From NCBI GenBank assembly GCA_025506515.1, contig CM046452.1, forward strand, positions 40,023,518 to 40,087,517: 64,000 bases of DNA, read 5' to 3'. This DNA is from Flaveria trinervia (lineage: Eukaryota; Streptophyta; Magnoliopsida; Asterales; Asteraceae). This document shows, piece by piece, positions 43,601 through 53,728 of the stretch. Under the pieces are notes generated by a model. It saw only the letters and a list, made by a program, of their open reading frames with translations. It made no database searches and was not told the DNA's origin. Position 1 is the stretch's first letter; the number at the start of each line of letters is the position of its first letter. A program made the translations under genes and the position numbers.

Positions 43601-43911
43601 GTATAACTTCAACAGATTTTGAAACCAAAACCTAAGTCTCGAACTGTTACCCTAAATCAAATAATGAACCAGAAAATTATTGAAGAACACCAAAATTAAA
43701 CTCATTAAGTGATGTAATACATATTTTCAATGTCAATAAACATGTAAATTGATAGGAATTCAACTAATATTGAAAACCATGATAACCTTGTTTACTGAGA
43801 AAAACAGAGCAATGTGAAAAAGAAAAGTGTGAAACAAATGAAACTCACATTAACAAATCAAAGCAAAATTAAAGTCAAAATTGTAAACTAACTCACATGT
43901 CTCTTGTGCAG
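43601..43911 (+). other. Predicted leader intron before ORF3 (element G)
   Basis: The donor is AAG|GTATAAC at 43598-43607. The branch-like ACTAACTC lies at about 43887, then TCTCTTGTGCAG ends at 43911, six bases before the ORF3 ATG. H shows the same arrangement. Prediction only. Confidence 0.45.
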
Positions 43912-43916
43912 ATTAC

Positions 43917-44175
43917 ATGGAAAACCTTACATGGAGCAAGCTCCATAACGTCAGCGGTTATCTAAACCTTGATGGAGGTGATCCTCTTCAATTGGATGAT
44001 GAGGAGATAATCACATTTTTCTCTGAAATTGGTTATGACGGCAGTTATGAATCCAACAGATAGTCAAAGGATTAGGGATCTGCCCTGGAGATTTCTAATT
44101 CATATGTTCCAACATTGTCTGTCCAAAAGGAAAACAGGATGGAATGACATTCTTATCAGACTTAAACTATGTTAA
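43917..44175 (+). pseudogene. ORF3 N-terminal remnant (element G)
   Basis: The ATG at 43917 gives MENLTWSKLHNVSGYL, then PLQLDDEEIITFFSEIGYDGSYE, matching RHLQLDDEEGEVFF and QMGYEGDF of B in order. After a one-base shift the reading continues as LPWRFLIHMFQHCLSKRKTGWNDI, matching WRFLLHVVIHSLSNKHGGWDQI. The sequence then stops, and minus-strand sequence of F begins within about 20 bp. Sequence identity is modest, but the spacing of all three motifs is kept. Confidence 0.65.
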
Positions 44176-45079
44176 CAACTCAAGGAGTAAGCAAAGGCAT
44201 AGTGTATTATCATTTTCCATACATATGTCATGCTAAATAATAGACACAATAAAGAAAGACAATATTTTTTTATTTTTGTATGTTTTTCTGAATTTTTTTG
44301 GTTTTATCTATTACTATTGACAAGGGCAGTCACATGCTTTTCTTTGTTGATAATGGTTAATCTAAGTTAATCACGCCCAAAGACTCAACTACAAAATTAA
44401 ATCTAACTGAATCATAGGCTTTAATGAATAAATCAACAAATGATTTGTTGTATCCACTTTGACTAACTTGATTAGACCTTTTTCTGAGCAATCTCTCAAA
44501 ACAATGATATTTGATTTCAATATGAGTAGAGAATGAAGTCACCATTCTTTGGATACCTAAGTCCAAGGGCAGGTTTCCCTTTAAATATCTAAAGATCCTC
44601 TTAATAGCATTCAGATGAGACTATTTTTGATATGTTTGGTACCTAGCACAAACACACACAACAAACATTATATCAGGTCTACTGGAAGTTAAATACATGA
44701 GAGATCCTATTATGATCTATGTAATATTTGATCAATAGATTTTCCTATAGGATCAGGTACAATCTTGTCAATTGTTGAAGCAGGTGTTTTGCATGAAGAT
44801 GTATAAGCCAGATTGTACTTCTTTAATATTTCAGCAATGTACTTATCTTGATTGATGAAATTGCCATCTGATTTTTGATGAACTTGAAGACCTAGGAAGA
44901 AGATTAATTCGCCCATGGAACTCATCTGGAACTCAAATTTCCTTAATTCTTCAAAGCTTACAAACAGTCTCTTGTTTGTTGATCCAAAGATAATGTCATT
45001 TACATATATTGAACAAATAAGAGGTCTTTATGTTCTTGTTTGAGAAAGATATTTTGATCAATAGTTCCCCTTTTATATC
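44176..45079 (-). mobile_element. Element F fragment: RT/RNase H of a G-like copia element
   Basis: Minus-strand pol fragment joined to G's end on the left and interrupted at 45079 by X/D on the right. 44176-44356 is AT-rich sequence after the pol stop. The upstream part of F should lie right of the D/E pair, outside the window. Confidence 0.7.
44357..45079 (-). pseudogene. pol fragment of element F, RNase H core deleted
   Basis: Reading leftward from 45079: RYKRGTIDQNIFLKQEHKDL, then YVNDIIFGSTNKRL with YVND at 44995-45006 (the first Asp of YVDD is Asn). Next is MSSMGELIFFLGLQVHQKSDGNF, KSIDQ, and SLMYLTSSRPDIMFVVCVCARYQ. The connection KGNLPLDLGIQR then jumps directly to THIEIKYHCFERLLRKRSNQ. 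About 100 residues that carry the RNase H catalytic acids in other copies are missing. The end SLGVINLD has its stop at 44357-44359. It is clearly related to G but a separate copy. Confidence 0.8.
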
Positions 45080-45246
45080 TGTTGATACATTATGTCCCTA
45101 GTTTATGTTCTTAATGTAAATGTCTTTCATTTCTTACATATGTGTAATGTAAATACATAATGAAATATGCTATGCTTTTGATGTTTATCTGTCTTTGAAT
45201 ATTCCATATTATTATTGTATTTGGTATAATTCATGTGTATGAACAT
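45080..45246 (+). mobile_element. LTR-start-like fragment X between F and D
   Basis: F's reading ends at 45079 and D's LTR begins at 45247. The 167 bp between starts TGTTGATACATTATGTCC, which looks like the first bases of another LTR. Its second half would lie right of D/E. Evidence is only the TG start and the sharp edges. It could also be F sequence that I cannot align. Confidence 0.3.
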
Positions 45247-46345
45247 TGTTGAACCGTTTGATCGATTTGCAGTACAAATGAGTTGTTGAATCGTTCAATA
45301 TCAAATACAAACAATAGACAATAAGAATAGTGAAGATTGAGAATAATAACAATTCAATCAAAGCAAGACAATGATGATCAATATACTTAATAATAATAAA
45401 GCACAATGATATTTCTATGAAATTACTTCTTACAAAGATTACTTGCAACAAGGATAAACGATTAGGGTTTTGCCAGATTCGCTAACAATGATAAGGATCA
45501 AAACTATATGTAGCAAGTAATCACAAGTTTGATGTATTAGAGTTCAAAGCAGCGGAATAAGAACAGGAATTAGACAAATTGTAGCAAGTAATCGATACTT
45601 GTATGCATTAAGAGCACATACGGTTATAGTGAGAGATATATATTTCTGATTCAAGGAATGTTTATAGATATAGAATATTTCTAATCAAATCATTCAAATC
45701 ATTCACCTATTACAATAGGTTGTCACTCCTTATATAGAGTGCAACAATCACTGCTGTTATCACGGAAAGTGACAACTGGCAGATCTATTACAAAAATAAC
45801 TAAATCTTAACAAAACTATGATTAGAAACTACTGAAACTACAACGACTGAAGAACAAGCTCTTCAGTCATTTTAAAAACTACTGAAACATAAAACTACTG
45901 AAACTAGAAATATAAAACTACGGATATCACAACTACTGAAGAAGTATTCTTCAGCAGTTGTGACAAACTACTGAGGCTTCAGTACTTGATCTTCAGACTT
46001 TGACCTTCAGGTGTTTCATCAGCTGATGACTTCAGTAGATGTCATCAGCTGATGTCTTCAGTCTTTGTCTTCAGACTTTGTACATCAGTTGTTGATCTTC
46101 AGCACTTGTAAACTCTTCAGCTGTTGTACTTCAGTACTTTAGTCTTTCAGCTTCAGCACTTGCGTTCTTCAGCTGTTGTACTTCAGCACTTTAGTTCTTC
46201 AGTTGATGCAGTCTTCAGCACTTGATCTTCAGCTGTTGAAGTCTTCAGCACTTGTCAAACTGCTGATGAGGCTTTCAACAGTTGTTGTGATATGTGGGAC
46301 TTAGAGGTTTTCTGATCTTGGCTCACTGGTTCTTTTGGTCCAACA
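45247..46345 (-). repeat. 3' LTR of element D (about 1.1 kb)
   Basis: On the minus strand it begins TGTTGGACC and ends GGTTCAACA, giving inverted termini TGTTG/CAACA. It is longer than C's LTR because of more CTGAAG/CTTCAG and CAGTAGTT words in U3 (45840-46290). A TATATAAG box is at about 45730-45740. Sequence beyond 45247 does not match the family. Confidence 0.8.
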
Positions 46346-46358
46346 AACTCCCCTGAAC
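46346..46358 (-). other. 3' polypurine tract of element D
   Basis: The minus strand TTCAGGGGAGTTT abuts the LTR. It has four G where C has five. Confidence 0.85.
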
Positions 46359-46558
46359 CAATGCAGCCAAAACCTCTAATTATTTATTATCCCACTTATT
46401 GTTGGCAAAATGTTGGTCTTTTTCCTTCTTGATCAGTAGAGAAGATGACCCATGTAAGCTCCGGCCTGGGAAGAAATCTCAGATATTTGTTTGGAAAGGT
46501 ATGAATGGGAGCTCTGTTTTGGGAACTGGACACAGAGTTGTTATCCCATTCATGAGAT

Positions 46559-49500
46559 TTACTTCCCCATAATGAGTCTGTAAGACTCTCGAACATAGGC
46601 CTCAAGGAGAACAACTTGTTCCTCCTGAGAGAGTTCTTCTACTCCTCCTTCGAAGAAGAACTCTGGACCATAGTACTCTGATAAGTACTTCATGGTCCTG
46701 CCATTTTTCAGCTCCACCGTAGTTACCTCCCTATATACAAATTCATCAGGTGGTAGCCTTCAAGGAGTAACTGGAGCTCATTCTTCTTGATGTCTTCAAG
46801 CTTTTTATATAACAACCCCTTCTTAATCATCTTGTTTTCTAGTAGAGCTTGAGGGGTTATCTTTGCTTGGTGAGCTTTCTTGAATTCATCAATGATCTCC
46901 CAAGGAGAGACTACAATGGCCAACATGATGGTAGAATCTATTGTTTTTCTGACCTGGCCATTGTATCTGTGTGGAATGGTTCTTTTATGGATTCTAGAAC
47001 TCACCCTGGGGTCTGGCCATACTCTCACTCTCTCCTTCTGATACTGAAAAGTGTGCCTGAGAGTGTACAGCCTTTGAGCATGCCCTTTCATGGCTTGAAT
47101 AGATGATGACTGAGGAAATTCCTTGTCAACCATCTTCAACAGTTGCTCATCGTGTTTTTTCTGCTGTTCTTCATCTTCTATCTTGACTCTGACCATTTCC
47201 CTTTGAGAGTCAGGTGTGATCATGGGTTGACTTCGGGGTTTTGGTAGCTTTAGAACAGCAGAGAGTGGCAGACTATCATCTTCATCCTCCTCTTCTTCTT
47301 CTTCTTCCATCCTCAGCACCCTTCTCCTTCTTCTAGGTGCATCACTGGATGATGGTTGGGTTGGGGAAGGAATTGGTTTTGAAGATTGAGATGTTTGGAT
47401 TTTGGCTTAGAGATTGGTTGGGAGATTTGAGGGATAGGCTCTGTTTGAGTGGGTGGAAGGGAAGGTTGATCCAGCATCTTTGTAGTAAGTTTCGCCTTTG
47501 TGAGTTTAGCCATCTCCAACCTTTTACCAGCCCAGCCTCATCAAGGGCTTCCACAATAATCCCTTTGTTGAATTGCTCAGACAGACAGATTCTGGTGGCT
47601 ATAGCCAGAATGCTGTCCCTGGTCCACGCGCGAATCTCCATTAACGATCTTCCTAAGTATTTTGCAATGAAGCGGATCATTATTTCCAATCTCTCTTTTT
47701 CAAGAGCATCATACCCAGCCCATCGGGTCCGAATCTCTTGGACTTCCAACCTTCTGATCTCACTATCCAATGTGGCTGTATCAACCCCTGCCTGAAGAGT
47801 TGTTCAATTATTTTATCCATGGATCGGCTGTGTGTAGTGTCAGCTTCTTTTACCAGCTCTTCCAAGGATTTGTCTTCAGCAGTATGATCATCAGCACTTT
47901 TCTTTCGCTTGTAGGTGAGCAGAGGTTGCTTTTCTTTCTCCTCCTCTTGGGCTTGCTTCTCTCCTTCTTTTCCTCTGTTCATTTCCTTTTCTTTTCTTTC
48001 ACTGCAGTACTCTCCCCCTTTTTGGATGCATTGGAGGAAGGGTTTGTACCGCAGAAAGTGTCTTTTGCACAGCAGCATCAATCAAGGGTTGTAAAGTTGA
48101 GGAAAGCCTCTCATCAATGGCTTTAGTCACAATATCAGTGATTATGGGTGTGATGAGAGGGAGGGAATTTTGAAGTACAGCACCTATTTGCTCAGGAGGG
48201 TTCTGTTCCTGAGAAATAGGGCCTGAAGCAGAGGCAGGTGGTTGAGTTTGGAGTGGCTCAGTGTTTGGGGAACCATCAAGGGAAGGTGCCATCTGTGGGT
48301 TGGTAGAGGCAGATGGTCTTTCTCCTTGTGAGAGTTGGTCAAGTAGGTTTTGAAGCCTACTGACATTCTCTTCAAGGATTGTGTTCTGGGCAAGAACATC
48401 GTAGAAAAAGCCCAGGTCATCATCAGCCGAAGCTGAATCATCTGACCTCCTGCTTGGAGCAGGATTTACATGCACTGGGTGTAGACCAGTTGTTGCATGT
48501 GCCCCTTGTGCTTGGTACTGGGGACTTCCAGCCTCAGGACAATGTCCATCATCAGCTGTTGCCTCTAGTGAGGTCTTAGCACTGGTACCAGCCTCATTCT
48601 GATCATGTGCTGATTCAGAAGAGGTGGCAGCCTCACTAGAAATTCTAAGCTCCTTATCTACACCAGGAGATAGAAGTGGTAAACCATGTGCTGTGGGTTC
48701 TCAATTGCACTGTGTTCCTCCCCCTCAATTGTAGAGGTGTTCCCAGTAGTAAGTGGTTTCTGGGGAGGGGGTGAGGAGTGCAGTTGAGTCAGCACTTGTG
48801 CAACTATTAAAGTTGGGCTGTGAGGGGCGGTTGTTTGGGGTGAAGGGATAGAAGCAGTGTGCACCTGGGGAGGTTGGTGCTTTTCAATGGCAATCTCTCA
48901 AGTGAGGAAGATCCCAGATATGTGAGGTACCCCTTGTGTGGTTGCTGCAGGCTCCTGTTGAGAGGAGACCTGAGCGGCTATGGCTGGAAGAGTCATTGTA
49001 TCCACTAGGGGGTTTGGACTAGTGGATATATCCTGCGTTTGTGGTGCAGGGGCATCCTCAGGGGACTCAATTCCCTGAGTAGCCGTTTTGGGTTTCTTTT
49101 TGGTGGGTTTGGTGGGGACTTTTGATTTGGAGGTGGTGGCTGTGGGTTCCAGCTGCGTGGGTTTTCGCAGCTTGGCAGCCATTTTGAGTGTCTGGTCAGA
49201 GTTATGCCGGGAGTATACTTCCGGCAGAACAGCCGTAGCAGGGACTCCTAAGCCAACAAGTCCCTCAGCATTAAGCTGGTTTGTAATGATGGCCATTATG
49301 AACCGTGGATATAGTATCCAACGGTTGGCAGTTAGTTTTTGAGCCATATCCTTGAGCTCCGAAAATATTATTTCTGAAAAGTTTAGCGGTTGTTGCTCAA
49401 GAATAGAATACATTACCTGCTGCCATTTTGTCAACATTTGATCCCAAGACGACGTCTTAGGAGCCAAACATACATTCACCATGTGAAAAATTAGGCGTTC

Positions 49501-49896
49501 AGCGTCATGGAAGTGTTTCTTCATGATAGTGGAGGCACTGAGATGGCCTTGATATCCATGTTGGGCAAAGGATAGATCTGTGGTGCCCTTCGGATATCCA
49601 GCAGGAGAGATAGCATCATCCAGATGAAGAATTGGCGGATAACTGCAGGAGTGATAACTACTTCTTTTGTTGACGACCGACTGGAGAGATGGTGTGTTGT
49701 TCTCCCCAGTGGTAATAGTGACGTTCATCCAAAATTGTTGAAGGGATTCGGCATGTCGTATGGGATTCAGAAGAAATGCCGTTTTGTATTGGGACTGAAA
49801 CATAAGATCGATAGCAGTATCGAACTTAGCCCAGACAGGCGATTTAGTAAGGTAGGCAACACAGTTGTGTCGCGGTTTAAGTTGCATGGACGCCAT
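46559..49896 (-). pseudogene. ORF3 of element D, largely open
   Basis: It starts at ATG 49896 (MASMQLKPRHNCVAY). The first open stretch, 332 codons (49896-48898), holds the conserved domain: LNPIRHAESLQQFWMNV, YPKGTTDLSFAQHGYQG, MKKHFHDAERLIFHMVN, TSSWDQM and NRWILYPRFIMAII. A Pro/Thr/Gln-rich linker follows. Pieces at 48475-47999, 48081-47680, 47770-47342 and 47319-46723 give DDDLGFFYDVLAQNT, the KKGE site, a basic helix, RFIAKYLGRSLMEIRAWTRDSI and YQKERVRVWPDPRVSSRI. The stop is at 46559-46561. The frame break just before the KKGE site (48030 region) is shared with E but absent from C. No membrane span is visible. Confidence 0.85.
48012..48023 (-). promoter_or_regulatory. Internal polypurine tract in ORF3 (element D)
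   Basis: The minus strand reads AAAAAGGGGGAG, 1.68 kb upstream of D's 3' LTR. Confidence 0.5.
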
Positions 49897-49967
49897 TGAG
49901 AAGAGAGAAGTTTTGGAGAGGAACGTTAGGTTTGAAGAAGATGAAGCATTAAGTATTAGGTCAGGGA

Positions 49968-50655
49968 TATATATAGGGTACGGGTAAGAAAACGACTGAA
50001 GGATGTGGTGTTAGTCATCAGTAGTTTTAAACGACCGTTGACATGGTATTATCCTTTCAGACGTTGAAACAGCTGAAGTCGTAGTGTTAGGGCTGAGAAG
50101 TTAGAAAACTACTGAAGACCGTGTTTTGATTTCAGATGATTGAAACAACTGACTTGGTGTTTGTCATCAGTAGTTATGAAACTACTGAAGACAGTGGTGT
50201 TGGCATCAGCTGTTGTAAACAACTGAAGACTTGGTATTAGTCATCAGTAGTTATAAAACTACTGAAGACATGGTATTGCTTCAGTTGTTTAGAATGAAAC
50301 AGCAGTTGTACAAACGACTGAGGAGAAATTTCTCATGAGCTGTTTTCGTCAATTCTTAGCTTTTCAGCCGTTTCATACTGTCCTCACCACATTCATCAGC
50401 CTTTTCGGCTGATTTCAGTTGTTTCATAGGACATCAGTACTTATCTGTGTATACTGATTTCAGTAGTTGAACTGCATCAGTAGTTGTAACTACATTAGTA
50501 TTTTAGAACAGATGAAGTACTTCAATACTTGTGAGACATTTAGCCTTCAGTAGTTATAAAAACTGCTGACGGTAAAAGAACTCATCAGCACTTATATATG
50601 ACATAGTTACCAATGATCATCAGTACTTATTACCAAGATCATTAGTAGTTGTCAC
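49968..50655 (-). promoter_or_regulatory. D pol-ORF3 spacer: hairpin units and TATA box
   Basis: TATATATA (49968-49975) lies 72 bp before the ORF3 ATG. Upstream, 49990-50280 holds serial units with AGTAGTT/AACTACT stems and short loops, mirroring E at 59998-60262. The remainder (to 50655) has scattered CAGTACTTA-type words and no gene. Confidence 0.6.
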
Positions 50656-53600
50656 TTATTCTAGCTGCAGCATACCAAGCCTTAACACCAGGTTTTTGAA
50701 AGTTGAACTATCCAAAGGCTTAGTAAAGATGTCTGCAAGCTCATCAGCACTAGGCACAAACTTAGGATCAATCTGACCTTTTTCAAAACAATCCCTTATA
50801 AAGTGATGTCTGATCTCTATATGTTTGGTCCTAGAGTGCTGGACTGGATTTTTGACAATGCAAAGAGCTAAGCACTATCCATTAACAATGGAGTCTTAGT
50901 CTCTGTAATGCCATAATCCAAAAGTTGGTTTTGAAGCCAGAGTACCTGAGATGTACAACTTGCAGCTGCAATGTACTCTGCTTCAGCAGTTGATGTAGCA
51001 AGTGAGGTCTGTTTCTTGCTCTGCCAAGAAATCAAGCAGTTGCCGAGGAATTGACATCCACCAGAAGTTGATTTCCTGGTCAACTTACACCCTGCATAGT
51101 CACTGTCAGAAAAAGCAACTAATTTACCAGAATGTCCAGTAGGATACCATAAACCTAGAGATAGAGTGCCTTGCAGATATCTAAAGATCCTCTTGACTGC
51201 AATCAGATGAGACTCTTTAGGTGCAGCCTGAAATCTAGCACAAACACATGTAGCAAACATAATATCTGGTCTAGAAGCTGTTAAATACATCAAGGACCCA
51301 ATCATACATCTGTAAAGTGTTTCATCAACCACTTTACCTTTCTGATCTGTATCCAGTTGTGTGGTGCTGCACATGGGGGTAGAACACGGCTTACAGTTTT
51401 GTAAATCAAACTTTTGCAAAAGTTCTTTTGTGTATTTGGACTGATGAATGAAAATTCCATCAGCCTTTTGTTTGATTTGCAACCCCAGAAAGAATTGTAA
51501 CTCTCCCATGGCACTCATTTCAAACTTCTGTTGCATCAACTTTGTAAAGGCATCACACAACTTTGGACCAGAGGATGCAAAAATGATATCATCTACATAA
51601 ATTTGAACAAGTAGATTATGCTGCCCAGCTTTCTTAATGAATAAAGTCTTATCTATGGAGCCTGTAGTGAAGTTATTTTCTAGAAGAAAGATTGATAATG
51701 TCTCATACCAGGCTCTAGGAGCTTGTTTTAACCCATAAAGAGCCTTATCAAGCTTATACACCCAATTAGGATGTTTATGTCCTCAAAGCCTGGAGGTTGA
51801 CATACATAAACCTCTTCTTTAATTTTTCCATACCAAAATGCACTTTTGACATCCATTTGAAAAACTTTAAGGTTTTTATAAGCAGCATAAGCTAAAAACA
51901 ATCGAATTGCTTCCAGTCTGGCTACAGGGGCAAAGGTTTCATCATAATCAATACCTTCTTCTTGTGCAAACCCCTAAACAACCAGTTTGGCCTTGTTCTT
52001 GACAATAAGCCCATTTTCATCAGTTTTGTTCCTAACACCCATTTAGTGCCTATTGCACACTTACCTGGAGGTAGAGGAACCAGTTCCCACACTTGCTGTT
52101 TCTTGAACTGAAGAAGCTCAAGCTGCATGGCATCAACCCATCCATTGTCCTTTAAAGCAATGTGATAATTCTTTGGCTCTTGCTGACTGATGAAGAGAGC
52201 ATAGAAGCAGAAATTTGACAATTGACTTCTTGTTGATACTCCAGCAGTGATATCACCAATGATTTGAGACATAGGGTGATTCTTCAGATCTTGATACACA
52301 ATGAGATCTGTGCAAGTGTTTGTAGCCGGTTCAGCAGCAACAGATGGTGATGGTGAATCATTTCCTTGAAACCAATCAGTGGATGGTAATTCAAAGAAGT
52401 TGAATTCGAAGAAATCTCATCAGCATTTGTTGTGGATGGTGCTACTGGTGCTACAAGAACATCAGGTCTAGCTGAGTCAGGCAGCTGATCACTAAACCTG
52501 AAGAGGTGAGTACTGCAATCATCACATCATCCAGTACCACCAGGGGTGAACTGTTGACAGGAGCTACAGCAGGTGTTTGATAAGGAACATATTGCAGTAT
52601 GTCCAAATCAAATAACTCCACAGGACTTTGTGGAATCTTGTCCTTTGGAGATTCATTAAACTTAACATGTAGAGTTTCTTCAACCATCTTTGTTCTGCAG
52701 TTGAAGACTCTGTATGCCTTGCAAGTAGGAATAACCAACAAAGTATCCTGCATCCACCTTAGGATCAAATTTGTGGAGTTGATCCTTTTGTGAGAATAAA
52801 ACAGGGACACCCAAATGCTTTGAAAAATGAAATCAGAGGAGCCAAATGATGAAGAACTTCATATGGAGTCTTCATCAACCTCTGATTTACTAAAACTCTA
52901 TTTTGCACATAACAAGCTGTGTGACAGCTTCAGCCCAAAAGGTCAATGGCAAACCAGAGTCAGCCAGCATGGACCTTGCAGCTTCAATGAGGGTCCTGTT
53001 CTTTCTCTCCACTACTCCATTTTGTTCTGGAGTCCTTGGAATGCTGAACTGCCTTTTGATTCCCTTTGAAAGATAGAAGTCATCAAGTGTATGATTTCTG
53101 AACTCAGTTCCATTATCACTCCTAATACACTTGACTGGAAGGGAATACTGCTTCTCAATGTACAGCACAAAGTGGATAATCTTCTGAGTAGCCTCATCCT
53201 TTGAATGTAGAAAGAAAGTCCATACAAATCTGGAGTAATCATCCACAATTACCAGACAGTATTTTCTTTTTGCCATGCTCATTACTCTCACAGGACCAAA
53301 TAGATCCTATGCAGTAATTGCAAGCAGGCAGTGGACTTGGACACTTCAATAGGAGGGAATGAGACTTTGTGCTGTTTTCCTTTTAAACAAGCAGTGCAGG
53401 TTCATCACAGTGGAACTCCTTTATTGGTAAGCGTCTGACTAAACTATTGTGGCTAAGCTGATTCATGTTTTTGAGATTAACATGACCAAGCCTCCTGTGC
53501 CACAGTTTAGTTCTTGAGAAAGAGGCTTTGGAAAATAGGCAAGGATTGCCTTTGAGATCTATCTTCTTAGAGAGATCTAAGGCATACACTCTTCTGTCCT

Positions 53601-53728
53601 GTTGGCTTTCAGGAGAGTGTGATCATCCAACACCTTGTCAATCAAGTGCAAAACTTTGGATGACAGAATCCTACAGTTTTGACTTGTGAAAAGGGCAACA
53701 TGGCCTTTATCACACATTTGACTGACAC
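50656..53728 (-). pseudogene. pol of element D (protease end, integrase, RT, RNase H)
   Basis: From 53728 leftward: protease tail (MCDKGHVALFTSQNC), pre-integrase (LWHRRLGHVNLKNMNQL), and integrase with DYSRFVWTFFLHSKDEAT, CIRSDNGTEFRNH (Asp) and PEQNGVVERKNRTLIEAARSM (Glu). The linker region 52810-52300 follows. RT has DNGWVDAMQLELLQFKKQ, GTKWV and ALYGLKQAPRAWYE; YVDD is at 51588-51599. The connection SLMYLTASRPDIMFATC leads to RNase H with SDSDYAGC and STAEAEYIAA. A 297-codon open stretch (51761-50868) covers RT C-terminus and RNase H. Frame breaks lie near 53310, 52900, 52450, 51980 and 50868. The stop is at 50656-50658. Confidence 0.88.

Larger units (their letters stand above)
35628..44175 (+). 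mobile_element. Element G: copia element without integrase or 3' LTR
   Basis: 5' LTR (35628-36356), PBS-like site, gag (36605-39757), protease stub (to about 39998), RT-RNase H (about 40440-42026), a 1.9-kb spacer with hairpins, an ORF3 leader and an ORF3 start ending near 44175. Relative to A and E, about 1.4 kb covering the protease end and the entire integrase is missing at about 39990. No 3' LTR is found before the minus-strand fragment F. It is a third lineage, with Gag and repeat words distinct from A/B and C/D/E. Confidence 0.8.
45247..53728 (-). mobile_element. Element D: copia element lacking 5' LTR and gag, inverted partner of E
   Basis: On the minus strand: protease C-terminal part (53728) through integrase, RT, RNase H (stop at 50656), hairpin spacer, TATA, ORF3 (49896-46559), PPT and 3' LTR (46345-45247). 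It is the inverse of E from 56544 onward. The homology ends sharply at 53728: D reads ...CTGACAC, then the sequence continues as E's gag in the opposite sense. No 5' LTR or PBS exists on this side. Confidence 0.9.
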
